Shown: positions 1 to 7,855 of the stretch, one piece after another
How the letters are laid out: each line of letters begins with the position of its first letter
Numbering within the stretch: position 1 is the first letter of the stretch
Source: Hyphomicrobiales bacterium
GTDB taxonomy: Bacteria; Pseudomonadota; Alphaproteobacteria; Rhizobiales; Beijerinckiaceae
Assembly: GCA_003963405.1 (NCBI GenBank)
Contig: RXIY01000031.1
Location: forward strand, 52,389 to 116,388
DNA length: 64,000 nt
Direction: 5' to 3'
Translations under genes and position numbers: made by a program
Notes under the pieces: model-generated
The model's input: the letters and a program-made list of their open reading frames with translations, nothing else
Databases searched by the model: none
Told to the model about the DNA's origin: nothing

Positions 1-841
1 GACCGGCCGGCGTGAAGGGCGCGCCGATGGCGGTTGCGAGGAAGGTCAACCTATCGCGCTCCAGAAGGTCGAGCGCGGCGCCGAGCTCAGCAACGATCGG
101 GACCGTCACGAGGGCGCCTGTCTTGGACTGCTTCAGGCGGATTGATCCATCGATGATATGTTGCCACCCAAGCCGCACCAGGTCTCCACGTCTCTGGCCA
201 AGGTTAAGGGCCAGTTCAAGAGCGAGTCTTTCGCGTGAGCCGAGCGGCCAGTGGGCGCGGAATGCCGCAATATTGTCCTCGCTCCACGTAGCAAAGCCCT
301 CGCTCGTGTGGCGTAGTCGCTTAATGCCGAGCGTCGGATTGTCGGGGCGCATTTCCATCGCCACGGCGAGGTCCATGAGGATTGAAATCATGCCAAGCAG
401 CCGGTTTGCTGCGTCCGGCGTTGATGCCTTCGCTGTCATGATGGCGCGGACGTGTCTCGACTGCATTCCAGCTACGCTCTTGTCTCCATATTCTTCTCGA
501 AATCGCTCGATGATGCCGCGATAGACGCGCGCCGTCGTCGGACGAAGAGATGTAAAGGCGTGCGACGCATAGTAGGAAACGATCAGGGCGTTGATTGAGC
601 CAGGAATGGTGCGCTTGGCCCCGATTTCCACATGCTTCCCCTCTACGGCCGTTTGATATGCGGAAAGAAACTCAGGACCGCCGAATGGGCCGGGCAGAGC
701 GACGCGCGGGAAACCCGGCTTGCGAAAGTAGAACCGCAGGCGGCCATGACGGTCTGTAAATATTTGCACGAAGGGAAAGCGTTTACGCGGCAGGTGCTCA
801 ATCCCAATCGGACGGCGCGTTCGCAACGGAACCGCCAGCAT
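1..841 (-). CDS. Tyrosine site-specific integrase (partial, C-terminus outside window)
   Basis: Reading leftward from ATG at 841 the frame stays open to the window edge (280 codons). The N-terminus has the phage-integrase pattern VQIFTDRHGRLRFYFRKPG. A SAM-like core-binding region follows (residues about 75-160), and then the start of the catalytic domain, where LALNLGQRRGDLVRLGW carries the first catalytic arginine. The remaining catalytic residues (HxxR and the tyrosine) lie beyond the edge. Translation starts inside the end of the AlpA-like gene (44-base overlap), which is typical of integrase-excisionase pairs. It should catalyse insertion and excision of the element. Confidence 0.85.
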   Translation of the reverse strand, partial: MLAVPLRTRRPIGIEHLPRKRFPFVQIFTDRHGRLRFYFRKPGFPRVALPGPFGGPEFLSAYQTAVEGKHVEIGAKRTIPGSINALIVSYYASHAFTSLRPTTARVYRGIIERFREEYGDKSVAGMQSRHVRAIMTAKASTPDAANRLLGMISILMDLAVAMEMRPDNPTLGIKRLRHTSEGFATWSEDNIAAFRAHWPLGSRERLALELALNLGQRRGDLVRLGWQHIIDGSIRLKQSKTGALVTVPIVAELGAALDLLERDRLTFLATAIGAPFTPAG

Positions 842-1058
842 ATGGGAGGTGGTCTATATGCACGTCCAGGTCATGTGTGTCCCAACCCTTGGTGCGTTCG
901 TCCAGCTTCTTCGGCTGGGGAAGCCTTCCTTCCCTGACCAGCTTGTCGAAATGGCTAGGCGAAATGTCGAGATAAGCTGCCGCACGCTCGCGCCGCAGCA
1001 AGCGCGGCACGACAGCGTGTTTCGAACGTGAAGCGCTCGTCATACAACGGCTCTCCAT
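798..1058 (-). CDS. AlpA-like helix-turn-helix regulator or excisionase
   Basis: This 86-residue protein contains RLLRRERAAAYLDISPSHF, the MerR/AlpA-type winged helix-turn-helix seen in phage and satellite excisionases, followed by a short wing and an acidic tail. It sits immediately upstream of, and overlaps, the integrase gene on the same strand, so it probably controls integrase expression or directs excision. AlpA proteins are also signature regulators of PICI-type satellites. The assignment rests on the HTH pattern and on context; the direction of its effect is unknown. Confidence 0.7.
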   Translation of the reverse strand: MESRCMTSASRSKHAVVPRLLRRERAAAYLDISPSHFDKLVREGRLPQPKKLDERTKGWDTHDLDVHIDHLPYAGGSVANAPSDWD

Positions 1059-1411
1059 TCAAGGGCTAAATTTATCCCTTTATTTTCGTATTGGTTTGTC
1101 CCGCGCAGGCCGGCATTGCCTTCCGCCTCTCTTCGGCGACTGGCACGAAGGTTCTCGAGCCGGTGGGTGCGCTTGCAGGCGGCGCAGAACTTCTTATCGG
1201 CTCTCTTCGCTCCCGTTATGGGCGCGTTGCAGTCGACGCACTTCAACTCCGCCCTCTGCTTGGCGCGCGCCATTCTTTCCAGGCTGTAATACTCGGCGCT
1301 CGTGCACCGTCGTGAGCAAAAAACATTGCTCGCGCGCGTCGGCTCAAATGGCTTCGCACACCAAGCGCATATTTCGTCGGGCAGCTTGTCTAGCTTCATC
1401 GGCGCAGGCAT
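1040..1411 (-). CDS. Small zinc-finger protein with two CxxC knuckle pairs
   Basis: The product has two Cys4 modules, CAWC...FCSRRC and CVDC...FCAACK, with basic linkers, as expected of a small zinc-binding nucleic-acid protein. I placed the start at ATG 1411; another ATG lies at 1399 and the open frame extends to 1525. None has a clear ribosome-binding site. The 5' part overlaps the neighbouring zinc-finger gene (1344-1859) by about 68 bases in another frame, and the two look like halves of one four-knuckle protein. The C-terminus overlaps the AlpA-like gene by 19 bases. Function is unknown. Confidence 0.5.
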   Translation of the reverse strand: MPAPMKLDKLPDEICAWCAKPFEPTRASNVFCSRRCTSAEYYSLERMARAKQRAELKCVDCNAPITGAKRADKKFCAACKRTHRLENLRASRRREAEGNAGLRGTNQYENKGINLALEWRAVV

Positions 1412-1859
1412 TCGAGCAGCACTTGGCGTTGAGGCGCTTCGGCTGAAAAGCGCGTCCACATGTTTTGCATGATCGCGGCGGTTGTTTTTCTGCCCAGGCT
1501 GCTCGATAGGCTTTTTCCGCTGCATAGGCCGCCTCTCTATCCCGTATCCGATTTCGATCTACTTTTGCCGCCTGGGCGCACACCGGCCCGCAATACTTGT
1601 AATTTTCTTCCGGCAACGGCTTCGCGCACCGCACGCACCGCTCACGCGTTAGCGGCGCATAACCGTCCTGCGTGTATTCAGGCTGCCCCTGCTCCCATGT
1701 CGGACGCTTCGCCCCGACGATGTTAAGAGCCGCCTGAATGATTTCTGCCGCGATCGCGTCCGCTTGAGCCCATCGCCAGCCCTGTTCGCAGAGGCGCGCG
1801 CGAATACCGGCACGGGCGGGCCCCTCGATCGCGAATGGCGTCGGCTCCGCCTCGCGCAT
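1344..1859 (-). CDS. Zinc-finger protein, unknown function
   Basis: The 171-residue frame begins MREAEPTPFAIEG and has a helical N-terminal half (residues 1-70). Two Cys4 modules follow: CVRC...YCGPVC (about residues 75-95) and CKTC...CCSNAC (about 130-150). It ends shortly after entering the region that encodes the first knuckle of the downstream gene in another frame. ATG 1859 is the only start in this frame and has no good ribosome-binding site. The frame continues open upstream without a start codon, so the annotated N-terminus may be wrong or the gene may be frameshifted. Function is unknown; it is probably a nucleic-acid-binding accessory protein of the element. Confidence 0.45.
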   Translation of the reverse strand: MREAEPTPFAIEGPARAGIRARLCEQGWRWAQADAIAAEIIQAALNIVGAKRPTWEQGQPEYTQDGYAPLTRERCVRCAKPLPEENYKYCGPVCAQAAKVDRNRIRDREAAYAAEKAYRAAWAEKQPPRSCKTCGRAFQPKRLNAKCCSNACADEARQAARRNMRLVCEAI

Positions 1860-2000
1860 GATGGCGGCGACAGCTTCGCGAATTGCCTCTATGCGCCGGC
1901 GGGACAGCCGTTCGCGCCTGCGTCGAAGTTGTCCGGCGCAGGCGTGATTTTGCTGAGTTTTCGTTGATATTTCTCGTCTCCATAAAGACGATCAGGGTCA

Positions 2001-2375
2001 TTAAAACCCCCGCTCGCGCGCGAATTTCTCGGCTAATTCGCGAAGATTTTCATGAACGGGCGTGGGCTCCATTGTGCTGAAATGAAGGACGAAATCCCCG
2101 CTAATCTCGCCCCGTACAAAGCTCCCCTTCAGGTCAGGGTCGCGTCTTCCATTATTGTTTCCCCACCTCAAAATCTCGCCGTGCGGGTAGAGTTCCGCGA
2201 AGGCGGCTTCGGCACCCGCGAGGTGATGCGCAAGGCGCGAGGCCGCATCGTCTGGCGCAACCAGCGCATTGGCGGGAAGAATTAGCTTATGAGTGGCAAG
2301 GCCGGCGGCTGGGGCCACGGCGAGGCTTCGAAGAAAGCCGCGACGGGAAGGTTTTTCGGTTAGGAAAAGGCTCAT
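2001..2375 (-). CDS. Small protein with twin-arginine-like N-terminus, unknown
   Basis: The 124-residue product starts at ATG 2375, chosen because GGAGG lies 8-9 bases upstream; the ATG at 2396 has none. The N-terminus contains SRRGFLRSLAVAPAAGLA, a twin-arginine-like motif followed by a weakly hydrophobic stretch. The remainder is a soluble helical domain with DHxx-like acidic patches and no family I recognise. The stop codon TAA overlaps an ATG (TAATG at 2001), suggesting translational coupling into the next region. It lies between the control region at 2397-2455 and the zinc-finger genes. Confidence 0.5.
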   Translation of the reverse strand: MSLFLTEKPSRRGFLRSLAVAPAAGLATHKLILPANALVAPDDAASRLAHHLAGAEAAFAELYPHGEILRWGNNNGRRDPDLKGSFVRGEISGDFVLHFSTMEPTPVHENLRELAEKFARERGF

Positions 2376-2396
2376 TTGGTCGTCCTCCGCTTGCAT

Positions 2397-2455
2397 TTAC
2401 TAACATTGTTTGTATATTTCGCTCCCATCGGATCGTCAACTAACAATTGCTAGCA
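2397..2455. promoter_or_regulatory. AT-richer divergent control region with a direct repeat
   Basis: This is the only divergent gap inside the element, between the leftward accessory block and the rightward ribbon-helix-helix gene. It is clearly more AT-rich than its surroundings. ACTAACA occurs twice (2399-2405 and 2439-2445), 40 bases apart, with further partly palindromic AACATTGTTTG and CTAACAATTGCTAG sequence. A ribbon-helix-helix repressor binding here to control both directions is a reasonable guess from position only. Confidence 0.4.
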
Positions 2456-2623
2456 ATGACAGAAGAACAAGAGAGAAGGACCGCCTCAATCGGCCTAAGG
2501 TTTTTCCCTTCGGTAAAATCTGCTCTCGAAAAAGCAGCCGCTGCGGACTCCCGCTCTGTCGCGTCGCTGATCGAAAAGATTGTCGTTGAATGGCTGAAAA
2601 CTAACGGTTTTCTGCCCAAGTGA
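2456..2623 (+). CDS. Ribbon-helix-helix (Arc/CopG-type) small DNA-binding protein
   Basis: A 55-residue protein, the only clear rightward gene in the element. RTASIGLRFFPSVKSALEKA gives the short beta strand and first helix, and the second helix is SRSVASLIEKIVVEWLKTNG. This is the classic Arc/Mnt/CopG layout, which dimerises to bind palindromic operators. No ribosome-binding site is visible before ATG 2456. The stop lies three bases from the convergent portal gene. It probably regulates the element from the adjacent 2397-2455 region; an orphan antitoxin is an alternative, but no toxin gene is next to it. Confidence 0.65.
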   Translation: MTEEQERRTASIGLRFFPSVKSALEKAAAADSRSVASLIEKIVVEWLKTNGFLPK

Positions 2624-2626
2624 GAG

Positions 2627-3682
2627 CTATTCTGCCCAATCGACAAGCGACGCAAACGGCCCGATATCAATCCCAGCTTCCTTTGCCTGCGCAGCCGCCT
2701 GAACCAGCGTCGCCATCGCCCGCGCTCGCCCGCCCGCGTCGTAGGCTTGCAATGGCCGCGTAAGGTCAACCGTAACATCGCCGCCAAGCTTCAGTGCTGC
2801 TTCCTCGGCAATAAGACCGGCGATCGGCTGGAGGGTCCATTGCGCAAGGTGACGCTGCGCCTCTCGGACGAGCGGCCCCTGCGCCTGGTGGTTGAACAAT
2901 GCGGGAAGAACGCCGAAGGCCCCACAAATCGCCGCGCGCGCCGCCGAAAGCGTTTCTCCGGTCATTGCCTTGCTCAGGTCCGGCGTCACGTCTTGCGGTT
3001 TCCAATCGGATACGGGAGCGGGTCCGCCTGCCGCCGAGACGTTCACGGACTCGCGGAGCAGAACACGGCCGCGCCGGCCCCGAAAGCCGCTACCGAGCGT
3101 TTCGAGATCGACGTCGTTGCTTTCCGGGAACGGGACAATCTGTGATCCAAGCGGCGCGTTTTCGAAAACGTCTGTAAGCGCGCCCTCGATCGCGTTCAAA
3201 AGCCCAGCCGTCAGAGACGAACGGCGCAGCGGAGCCGCACCAAGATAGGGAGCCGACGGGTCGCAACCCACGCGCACGTGAAGCACTTCGGCCGCGAGCG
3301 CGGTTTCAGTCCGGCCGCCGCCTGCTTCCGAAATAGAGACCCGGTAAGCAGTCGGAACGCCATCCCGCGTCCGCAAATCCCAGTCCGCACACGGGACAAG
3401 CCTTTCGGCTCGGATCAGGAAAACAGCTTCTCCGCGCAGCGCGAGGGAGCGCCCGATCAGCGCCAGCGTGCGGCGATCCAATAGCGATGTGCCTTCCACG
3501 TCGGCAATCGCGAAGCCATTCTCCCAGAGCGAGACGCAAGATTGCGCCGTCGCCGTCAATTCAGCGACGCCGCGCCGACCTGAAATGTAGCTTTCCCGCG
3601 CCGAGATGATCTCCGACGTGAAGCCGCTCGCGCTTGATCGCTTCTCGATCTTGTCTTTCTGCCAGGGCCAGCGCCATGCCAT
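2627..3682 (-). CDS. Phage portal protein, HK97 family
   Basis: 351 residues, starting MAWRWPWQKDK. The protein has the HK97 portal features of conserved mid-region HVRVGCDPSAPYLGAAPL, the crown and stem region near LGSGFRGRRGRVLL, and the C-terminal LFNHQAQGPLVREAQR segment. The dodecameric portal forms the DNA entry vertex of the head. The gene starts three bases after the connector gene and is last in the head operon; in most HK97 operons it follows the terminase directly. It is slightly shorter than typical portals (380-420 residues). Confidence 0.85.
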   Translation of the reverse strand: MAWRWPWQKDKIEKRSSASGFTSEIISARESYISGRRGVAELTATAQSCVSLWENGFAIADVEGTSLLDRRTLALIGRSLALRGEAVFLIRAERLVPCADWDLRTRDGVPTAYRVSISEAGGGRTETALAAEVLHVRVGCDPSAPYLGAAPLRRSSLTAGLLNAIEGALTDVFENAPLGSQIVPFPESNDVDLETLGSGFRGRRGRVLLRESVNVSAAGGPAPVSDWKPQDVTPDLSKAMTGETLSAARAAICGAFGVLPALFNHQAQGPLVREAQRHLAQWTLQPIAGLIAEEAALKLGGDVTVDLTRPLQAYDAGGRARAMATLVQAAAQAKEAGIDIGPFASLVDWAE

Positions 3683-3684
3683 GT

Positions 3685-4221
3685 TTATACCCTCCGATAC
3701 GAGCGCAGAAGGTCAGCCGCGCCGCTATTTTGGAGCGCCTTGGCGACAGCCGCAGCGTCGAATATGGACGATCCAATTCCGTCCACATGTTCCTCACGCA
3801 CACCGGGCATGACATTCGACTTCACGGCGGCGAGGTGCTCAGCGAGGCGGCGGAAGGCTTCAGCGACGGCCGCAGGCACGTCGCCAGCGCCGACGCTCGC
3901 TGTGAACCGATACGGCCCTGTCGCAGGCAAATAGAAGCCGCCGAGCGGCGCGGCGTCGAGAATTGCCGTCTCCCAAACGGCGGCCTGCGACCAGACTTCA
4001 GTGGCGCTAATCGTCGCCGGCGCGAGCGGCGGGAACCATTCTCCGCAGCCTTCCACAATCCACACGACGGCGCGAGGAGTGTAGCGATAGGCAATATAGG
4101 CTTCGATCCGCTGCCAGATCATTGCCGCGTCGAGCGCCGCAGCCGGTAGCGTTAGATCGATAGGCTTAGCGGGATATGACGCGGGCCGAGCTTCGGCCTG
4201 GTTGATTGTCGTCGCCATCAT
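3685..4221 (-). CDS. Probable head-tail connector (gp6-like) protein
   Basis: 178 residues from ATG 4221, which overlaps the protease stop (TGATG), so the two are translationally coupled. An upstream in-frame extension exists, but the coupled ATG is the credible start. The protein has an N-terminal helix pair (WQRIEAYIAYRYTPRAVVW), a Trp-rich middle with several beta strands and a helical C-terminus ending in LLRSYRRV, as in small gp6-like adaptors. Sequence similarity is weak and the name relies mainly on its position between protease and portal. An unrelated virion protein is possible. Confidence 0.55.
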   Translation of the reverse strand: MMATTINQAEARPASYPAKPIDLTLPAAALDAAMIWQRIEAYIAYRYTPRAVVWIVEGCGEWFPPLAPATISATEVWSQAAVWETAILDAAPLGGFYLPATGPYRFTASVGAGDVPAAVAEAFRRLAEHLAAVKSNVMPGVREEHVDGIGSSIFDAAAVAKALQNSGAADLLRSYRRV

Positions 4222-4751
4222 CACGCCCTCCACCTTCCGAGCGTGGGGCGCAATCCAACCTTCTGCAAATTTGCAAAATGTGAACGCGCTTCGACGGTTG
4301 TGTCCGAATAAGCTGGCCACGACTGCACGATGGAAATTTCGTGCAAATTTACGGCGCGCAGCTCGCGCCGATTGCCGCGCCACGCCTCTCCGGCCGGCGC
4401 AACCTTGAAGCCGAACGAGGCTCCGCCAATATCGCCTCTCTCGGCCAGCGCCAGCACGTCGCGCGCGGCTTGTGTGTCGGGTAGGTCGAGCGAAAAATGA
4501 AGCCCGCGCGTGTCTTCAACGAGCCGAAGCGTTCCGCTCTTCGTGCGTCCCAGGACGCGCGATGGATCATGATCCACGAGCGCCAGAACGTCGCGCCCGC
4601 TCGCGAGCGAGCTTGCAAAAGCCCCGGACTGGATGCTTTCGACAAAATCGCCAATGCGCGTTTCGACGCCGAAGGTCGCGGCGTAACCTTCGAGTCGGCG
4701 GGGATTGCTCCCCGCCGCTCGAAGCTCGATTTGAAGGGCGCGGCGCTCCAT
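4221..4751 (-). CDS. HK97-family prohead serine protease
   Basis: 176 residues, the usual size. LVDHDPSRVLGRT supplies the catalytic histidine (His61) and GDIGGASFGF the catalytic serine (Ser112). EGYAATFG near the N-terminus is the family signature. The enzyme cleaves the delta domain of the capsid protein and itself during head maturation. Its ATG overlaps the capsid stop (TAATG), and its TGA overlaps the connector start. Confidence 0.9.
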   Translation of the reverse strand: MERRALQIELRAAGSNPRRLEGYAATFGVETRIGDFVESIQSGAFASSLASGRDVLALVDHDPSRVLGRTKSGTLRLVEDTRGLHFSLDLPDTQAARDVLALAERGDIGGASFGFKVAPAGEAWRGNRRELRAVNLHEISIVQSWPAYSDTTVEARSHFANLQKVGLRPTLGRWRA

Positions 4752-6007
4752 TACTGGACGCCCGTGAGGATTTGCAGTTGGACCGGACGGGAGACCGTCA
4801 CGTCCATCGTGGCGAGCGCCGTGAGACGCAGGCCGCCGCTTGCCGCGTCACTGTAGGGATCGCGGATCACGTCAATCGCGCCCCAGGCGCCGACGAAGAT
4901 CGGGGGAACGCCTCCGATCGTCGTGGTGAGAAGCGCCTTCGAAGACACCGGCGGCCCGCCAGCCGGGGCGGCGAGCGCATTAGACGAGGCGGCGATATTC
5001 GAGAGAGGAATGTTTTTGATCAGCCGATCCCACTCACTGACAGCAGTATTGGTAATCAGCGTGTTATCCATCGTGTCCCAGACTTCCGGGCGAATGAGCA
5101 GACGCACATCGGCCGGTGAAGTCGCGGCGTTAGCGATCATGAACGTCTTGACGGCGGTCCGGAAAGCCGCCCAGGACGCCGCCGCGTTCACAGCGGTTGA
5201 CGTGATCCCATAGGAGCCGACAAGAACGCCGGCGGGCTCGCCAGACGCGCCCGCGCCAAGAAACACCGCCTTGTCGAGAGCCACGCCAATCGCGCCGTTC
5301 ATGTCACGCCGCACGGCCTGCTCGATCGCGTCGCCACCCTGCTTCAGGGTCACGCGCGTGAGCTTCATTTGGACGCCGAGCGTGTTCGTCGGCTTCAACG
5401 GCTTCTGGGTCGTCGCGTAAGCCGTCGGACCGCCAACGGCTCCCGTTTCGCTCGCCGCCCAGGCCGCCGACACCGCAGAGGTAGTGACCGGATAGTCAAC
5501 CTCGCCGCTATCGATGCTCAGCATGCTCGCGCCCATACGAACGGCGGCGCTATCGGCGAAAATGCGATCGATGATCGGCGCGACGCGGATCGGGTTCGGC
5601 GTGCCGCTAGCGACTGTCTCGCCGACGCGCCTCTCGAGCGCGGCCCATGGAACCGGCACGCCACGATAACCGCCGCGATTGCGCAGCTCGGAGACGATTT
5701 CCGCCGTTGGCCCGTTGAGCACCCGTCCTTCGTCGAGAAACAGCGCCACCTGCCGCATTTCGAACCGAGATACGAGATCGTCGTATTCGCGGTCGCCGCG
5801 CGTTTCTAGATCGTCTCGCGCCTCGCGGCGTTCCTGGTCCTCGGCAATCAATGCCGCGCGGTAGCGCGTTTCGTTCTGACGGTATTCGGCATCGAGCGTC
5901 TCCATCGAACGAATTTCGTCCGCAGTCGCGTCGGCCTTTCCGACAAGCCCGGCGAGAGCCTGGCGGATTTCGCTCTGTCGGCGAGAAATTTTTACACTTT
6001 CAAGCAT
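4751..6007 (-). CDS. Major capsid protein, HK97 fold
   Basis: 418 residues from ATG 6007, supported by AAGGA nine bases upstream; longer in-frame starts run into the HNH gene. Residues 1-95 form a charged coiled-coil delta (scaffold) domain, which the neighbouring protease should remove. The body has the HK97 pattern, with VDYPVTTSAVSAAWAASETG and FLGAGASGEPAGVL and then the C-terminal P-domain region IGGVPPIFVGAWGAIDVIRD. Five-base-scale overlaps with the HNH and protease genes show one operon. A full-length capsid with protease implies that heads could still be built. Confidence 0.92.
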   Translation of the reverse strand: MLESVKISRRQSEIRQALAGLVGKADATADEIRSMETLDAEYRQNETRYRAALIAEDQERREARDDLETRGDREYDDLVSRFEMRQVALFLDEGRVLNGPTAEIVSELRNRGGYRGVPVPWAALERRVGETVASGTPNPIRVAPIIDRIFADSAAVRMGASMLSIDSGEVDYPVTTSAVSAAWAASETGAVGGPTAYATTQKPLKPTNTLGVQMKLTRVTLKQGGDAIEQAVRRDMNGAIGVALDKAVFLGAGASGEPAGVLVGSYGITSTAVNAAASWAAFRTAVKTFMIANAATSPADVRLLIRPEVWDTMDNTLITNTAVSEWDRLIKNIPLSNIAASSNALAAPAGGPPVSSKALLTTTIGGVPPIFVGAWGAIDVIRDPYSDAASGGLRLTALATMDVTVSRPVQLQILTGVQ

Positions 6008-6308
6008 GTTGTAGTTCCTTGACCAGTTGCTTCCACGCCTCCCGGCGCGGATCGATTTGACCCAGACCAATTTCCAGCCGCGTCTTCCGCGAGTGGCACG
6101 CAACGCATAGGGTTTGCAGATTGAGCGGCTCGTAAGCCAACTCGGGGTGCGTCCTAACGGGGTGCACGTGATCTACTTCGAGGTCTCCGCGTGCTCCGCA
6201 CTCCACGCATTTGAAGCCGTCACGGCGCAACACAGCTATGCGCAGCGCCTTCCATCGGCGAGTGCGGATCACGGCCCCGGAGTGGCGGTTATATTTTTTC
6301 AGACCCAT
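6000..6308 (-). CDS. HNH endonuclease
   Basis: 102 residues from ATG 6308, which lies within the last codons of the terminase gene. The HNH fold is clear: CVECGARGDLEVDHVHPV gives the first zinc CxxC and the catalytic His, LNLQTLCVACHSRKT gives the central Asn and the second CxxC-His. Such HNH proteins beside terminase genes assist DNA cleavage during packaging in HK97-type and satellite systems. It overlaps the capsid start by eight bases (ATG inside its last codons). Confidence 0.9.
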   Translation of the reverse strand: MGLKKYNRHSGAVIRTRRWKALRIAVLRRDGFKCVECGARGDLEVDHVHPVRTHPELAYEPLNLQTLCVACHSRKTRLEIGLGQIDPRREAWKQLVKELQHA

Positions 6309-7819
6309 GCCACCGCCCTCGCCTTCTTGGTCGCCCGTCCAGTCGTGCGAACGCCCTCGGCCACGGCGAGTAGGGTCGCTGCGGCGGCATCGATACGTCC
6401 GGTGGAGCGGCCCTTGGCGAGTTTGTGGTTGCCCGCCGGATCGACGAGCGTAATCGCGTCGGCAAATGCCGATCGCAGCAACAGCGAGGGACGCGCCTTT
6501 ACCTTTCCGTCGAATACCGCCCGCCGAAATCGCTCGATATCCTCGCTTCCATCGCGCCATCCGAAGCCACGCCAGACGAGCGGCGCGCGAATGCCCGCCT
6601 TGTCGATGGCTTCGCCGATTTCGGACTGCTTGAAGCGGTCCATCACGAGAGCGCCGATAGGTTGCCCCTCGACGTGCTTCAACACCTCCGCCAGCCAACT
6701 GGCGACAGGGACCGTCATTTCGCCGACCGTGAATAGCTCGCCGCGCGTGTGCATTTCGACGTAGCGCCCGGACACCCCATCAGCGTGGCCGCGATCGAGC
6801 AGCGACGGCTTTGCGGGGAAGTGCGCGATGCATTCCAGCCGTCCTGTGCTTGGCCAGTAATAGGCTGCGGCGGACATGGAGGCGGAGCCGCCCAGGTCTA
6901 TTCCGATGGTGACGGGTCCCTCTCGACCGGCGAAGAACAGGTCATCCGTCTCGCAGGATAACCACTGGTCGGCGGTAAGCAGAACGGAGCGGTTTTCGTC
7001 AGAGACGCGCTGATTGAGGTTATAGAGGCGCCATGAGGTGAGCGCCGATCCCCCGCGAGCAACCGCTCGCCGCGCCTGGGCGATCAGCCATTCCAGCGAA
7101 GCGCCGACGCCGTATTCAGATCCGGGATTTGCCGCTTTGATTGCCTCGATATCGTCGGGCGCGCAACCGTCCGGCGCTCTGTGTTCCTGGACATAGGAGC
7201 CTTGCACGGGCTCGTCGATCCATTTGGAGAAGGCGTGTGTGTCGTCGCTCGCGCTGGTCGAGACGAGGAGCATTCGCCCATTTCGCTTTCCGACGCCGGA
7301 TAATAGGGCATGTTCCAGCGCGTCGCCTTTTTCACGCTCCCAATGTCCGCGTTCGTCGCAGATGCACAGGGTCGGCGAGGTGCCGAGCGCCGTTCGGCCA
7401 TCGGCCGGAAGAACGCGAATAAGATGCGGGCCGGTTTCGTCGTCAAACTCGATTTCGAGGCGCGGCGCGCGGCGGAACGTCAGCCGTTTTTGGATATCGT
7501 CAGGAAGAGAGCGCGCAAGGCCGCTGACATAATCCCATACGACGCGCGCCTGGTCCCGTGTGCGAGCGCCGATGAGACACTCCCGGCGGGGTTGGGCGTC
7601 GATTTCGCCGAGCAGATGGGCGAGCGCTACCCCTGCGGAGATCGCCGACTTTCCAGCGCCGCGTCCCACGCTCAGCACGCCGATGGTGACGCAATCGGCA
7701 AGCGCGCCCTCTAGGAACTGGCGCTGATAGGGTGCCAACACGATCGGCTGGCCCGCCAAAGGCCCCGTCGGAACCGCCAGACTTTCAATGAATTTAATAG
7801 CCTGTTCTGCTTCGGCCAT
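6299..7819 (-). CDS. Terminase large subunit
   Basis: 506 residues. The ATPase domain has Walker A SVGRGAGKSA (Lys57) and Walker B LCICDE (151-156). The RNase H-like nuclease domain has VTIGIDLGG (Asp308) and later acidic residues in ALVMDRFKQ and RIDAAAA. It translocates DNA into the prohead and cuts it. ATG 7819 has AGG three to five bases upstream. It heads the head operon, with the HNH gene immediately behind it. No small terminase subunit with a clear HTH is adjacent. Confidence 0.93.
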   Translation of the reverse strand: MAEAEQAIKFIESLAVPTGPLAGQPIVLAPYQRQFLEGALADCVTIGVLSVGRGAGKSAISAGVALAHLLGEIDAQPRRECLIGARTRDQARVVWDYVSGLARSLPDDIQKRLTFRRAPRLEIEFDDETGPHLIRVLPADGRTALGTSPTLCICDERGHWEREKGDALEHALLSGVGKRNGRMLLVSTSASDDTHAFSKWIDEPVQGSYVQEHRAPDGCAPDDIEAIKAANPGSEYGVGASLEWLIAQARRAVARGGSALTSWRLYNLNQRVSDENRSVLLTADQWLSCETDDLFFAGREGPVTIGIDLGGSASMSAAAYYWPSTGRLECIAHFPAKPSLLDRGHADGVSGRYVEMHTRGELFTVGEMTVPVASWLAEVLKHVEGQPIGALVMDRFKQSEIGEAIDKAGIRAPLVWRGFGWRDGSEDIERFRRAVFDGKVKARPSLLLRSAFADAITLVDPAGNHKLAKGRSTGRIDAAAATLLAVAEGVRTTGRATKKARAVAWV

Positions 7820-7855
7820 GACCTAACTCTGTGAGCGCGAAAGGAAAACTCCCCA

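Noticed and set aside
1723..2001. 92-codon frame starting at the TAATG overlap
   Set aside because: Its start is attractive, but after about 20 codons it becomes Arg-rich and antagonises the zinc-finger frame; treated as evidence of a frame problem rather than as a gene.
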